From assembly GCA_023151115.1 (NCBI GenBank), contig JAKLJP010000014.1:108857-172856 (forward strand): a DNA stretch of 64,000 nt, given 5' to 3'. The position numbers were made by a program, and so were the translations under genes. This DNA comes from Anaerolineae bacterium. GTDB taxonomy: Bacteria; Chloroflexota; Anaerolineae; 4572-78; J111. Each line of letters starts with the position of its first letter. Position 1 is the first letter of the stretch. Positions 63,303 to 64,000 of the stretch are shown here, piece by piece. The notes beneath the pieces are model-generated. The model saw only the letters and a list, made by a program, of their open reading frames with translations, ran no database searches and had not been told where the DNA came from.

Positions 63303-63788
63303 ATGAAGAACTTTTCTAGTTTAACTATTATCAGGGGAGCCAAATTTGAGGAGCCCGCATGCCCTCGTGCGACGGTGTTCGGCACGAGGGCGTGCCTCAC
63401 TCCTCGAAAATTGGATCTACTGATTATTTTATTATTGCTCCTGATAATCAGCCTGACGGCATGCGGCGGCAGCACTAATGTCTCCCCGGCCCAAGCAGCC
63501 CCAACCGGAGACCCAGCCGCCGGAAAAGAGTTATTCATCAGCACATGTGCTGTTTGTCACGGCCCGGATGCCAAAGGATTGCCGGGTCTGGGTAAAGACT
63601 TGATCGCCAGTGAATTTGTTACCGGTAAAAATAATAGCGAATTGGTTGAGTTTATTAAAGTTGGACGCGGTCCCGATGATCCGCTTAACACCACCGGCGT
63701 GACCATGCCGCCCAAAGGAGGCAAAGCCAGCCTCACCGACGAAGATTTATACAACATCGTCGCCTATATTCGCACGCTTCAACCGTAA
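63303..63788 (+). CDS. Lipoprotein c-type cytochrome
   Basis: 161 residues. The lipobox ISLTAC and a hydrophobic helix LLIILLLLLIISL make it a probable membrane-anchored lipoprotein. The haem motif is CAVCHG; the axial methionine is probably the one in GVTMPPK; the tail YNIVAYIRTL fits a small class I cytochrome c. A longer N-terminus (MKNFSSLTIIRGAKF) contains a segment encoded by a palindrome, CATGCCCTCGTGC with GCACGAGGGCGTG, so it may be an insertion. The ATG at 63303 has GAGG eight bases upstream. It may take electrons from the multicopper oxidase or a respiratory chain. Confidence 0.85.
   Translation: MKNFSSLTIIRGAKFEEPACPRATVFGTRACLTPRKLDLLIILLLLLIISLTACGGSTNVSPAQAAPTGDPAAGKELFISTCAVCHGPDAKGLPGLGKDLIASEFVTGKNNSELVEFIKVGRGPDDPLNTTGVTMPPKGGKASLTDEDLYNIVAYIRTLQP
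63355..63403. repeat. Palindrome in frame at the start of the cytochrome gene
   Basis: GCATGCCCTCGTGC faces GCACGAGGGCGTGC with GACGGTGTTCG between. It keeps frame and separates the start codon from the signal peptide. Confidence 0.8.
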
Positions 63789-63811
63789 GTGAACCTGGCA
63801 TTGACGCCACA

Positions 63812-63838
63812 CAAAGCCGTCTCCGGGCGGCTTTTTTG
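63812..63838 (+). terminator. Rho-independent terminator of the metal operon
   Basis: AAGCCG pairs with CGGCTT around a short loop, followed by TTTTTTGTTTTG. It lies 25 bp after the cytochrome stop. Confidence 0.85.
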
Positions 63839-63889
63839 TTTTGCTTCAAAAAGTAATCGTGAAATGGGTGTGTTCGCTTTTGGGGGCAG

Positions 63890-63982
63890 ACCGCACCCCC
63901 CCAACCCCCTCTCCGCTTCGGAGAGGGGGAGAAGAGCGCCCTCCCCCGCAGCGGGGGAGGGTTGGGGAGGGGGTCTGTCTAC
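63890..63982. repeat. CCCTCTCC palindromic G/C-rich repeat
   Basis: CCCCCTCTCCGCTTCGGAGA GGGGG and CCCTCCCCCGCAGCGGGGGA GGG form two adjacent hairpins within an outer repeat of CCCCCCAACCCC and GGTTGGGGAGGGGG. A common genome-wide repeat class. Confidence 0.8.
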
Positions 63983-64000
63983 GCTATCCACCGAATTCGC

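Overview
The window looks like chromosomal DNA from a member of the Chloroflexota, probably of the Anaerolineae/Caldilineae type. That placement is inferred from gene content and was not tested. The pointers are a complete aap-type amino-acid ABC system, large multidomain sensor kinases and PP2C phosphatases, a secreted GH44 enzyme ending in a YLPFV tail, Ser/Thr kinases, a tungsten-type aldehyde oxidoreductase and a metF/metV-like pair. G+C is moderate to high by eye. GTG and TTG starts are common. No rRNA, tRNA or CRISPR array was recognised.

Layout. (1) 1-4979, minus strand: a compact operon with two GNAT-type proteins, a B12-binding radical SAM enzyme, a di-iron fatty acid hydroxylase/sterol desaturase-like protein and two membrane proteins, possibly a lipid or natural-product pathway. 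(2) 5221-6691: an IS3-type transposase remnant, a DinB-like protein and a GH16-like beta-sandwich protein. (3) 6793-21517, minus strand: a 15-kb signalling island of four histidine kinases, one sugar-binding lipoprotein, a single-domain receiver and a receiver-PP2C phosphatase; no DNA-binding response regulator is present. (4) 21850-27512: proline catabolism dehydrogenase (pruA), a ParB-like protein, a Clp-like double AAA ATPase and a truncated FCD regulator. (5) 28067-33616: aapJQMP. (6) 33653-38442: a broken PAS kinase, a PLP decarboxylase, typA and a graveyard of transposase fragments. (7) 38656-43181: MoaD-like protein, small partner, aldehyde:ferredoxin oxidoreductase, metF and metV-like gene. 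(8) 43307-53589: GH44, a divergent FHA regulator and Ser/Thr kinase, hypothetical proteins, and a GH3 enzyme with a membrane tail. (9) 53994-60582: a radical SAM protein and a giant kinase-ATPase-GAF-phosphatase. (10) 61035-63788: two-domain multicopper oxidase, ZIP transporter and lipoprotein cytochrome c behind a consensus promoter.

Two themes stand out. Many gaps between genes carry small palindromic repeats of several families, and similar repeats sit in frame inside genes, notably at the same HATPase loop in all four histidine kinases. Signalling appears to end in phosphatases of the SpoIIE/PP2C type rather than in DNA-binding regulators, which suggests anti-sigma partner switching. The AapQ permease also carries a roughly 200-residue periplasmic insert that resembles a lobe of its own binding protein.
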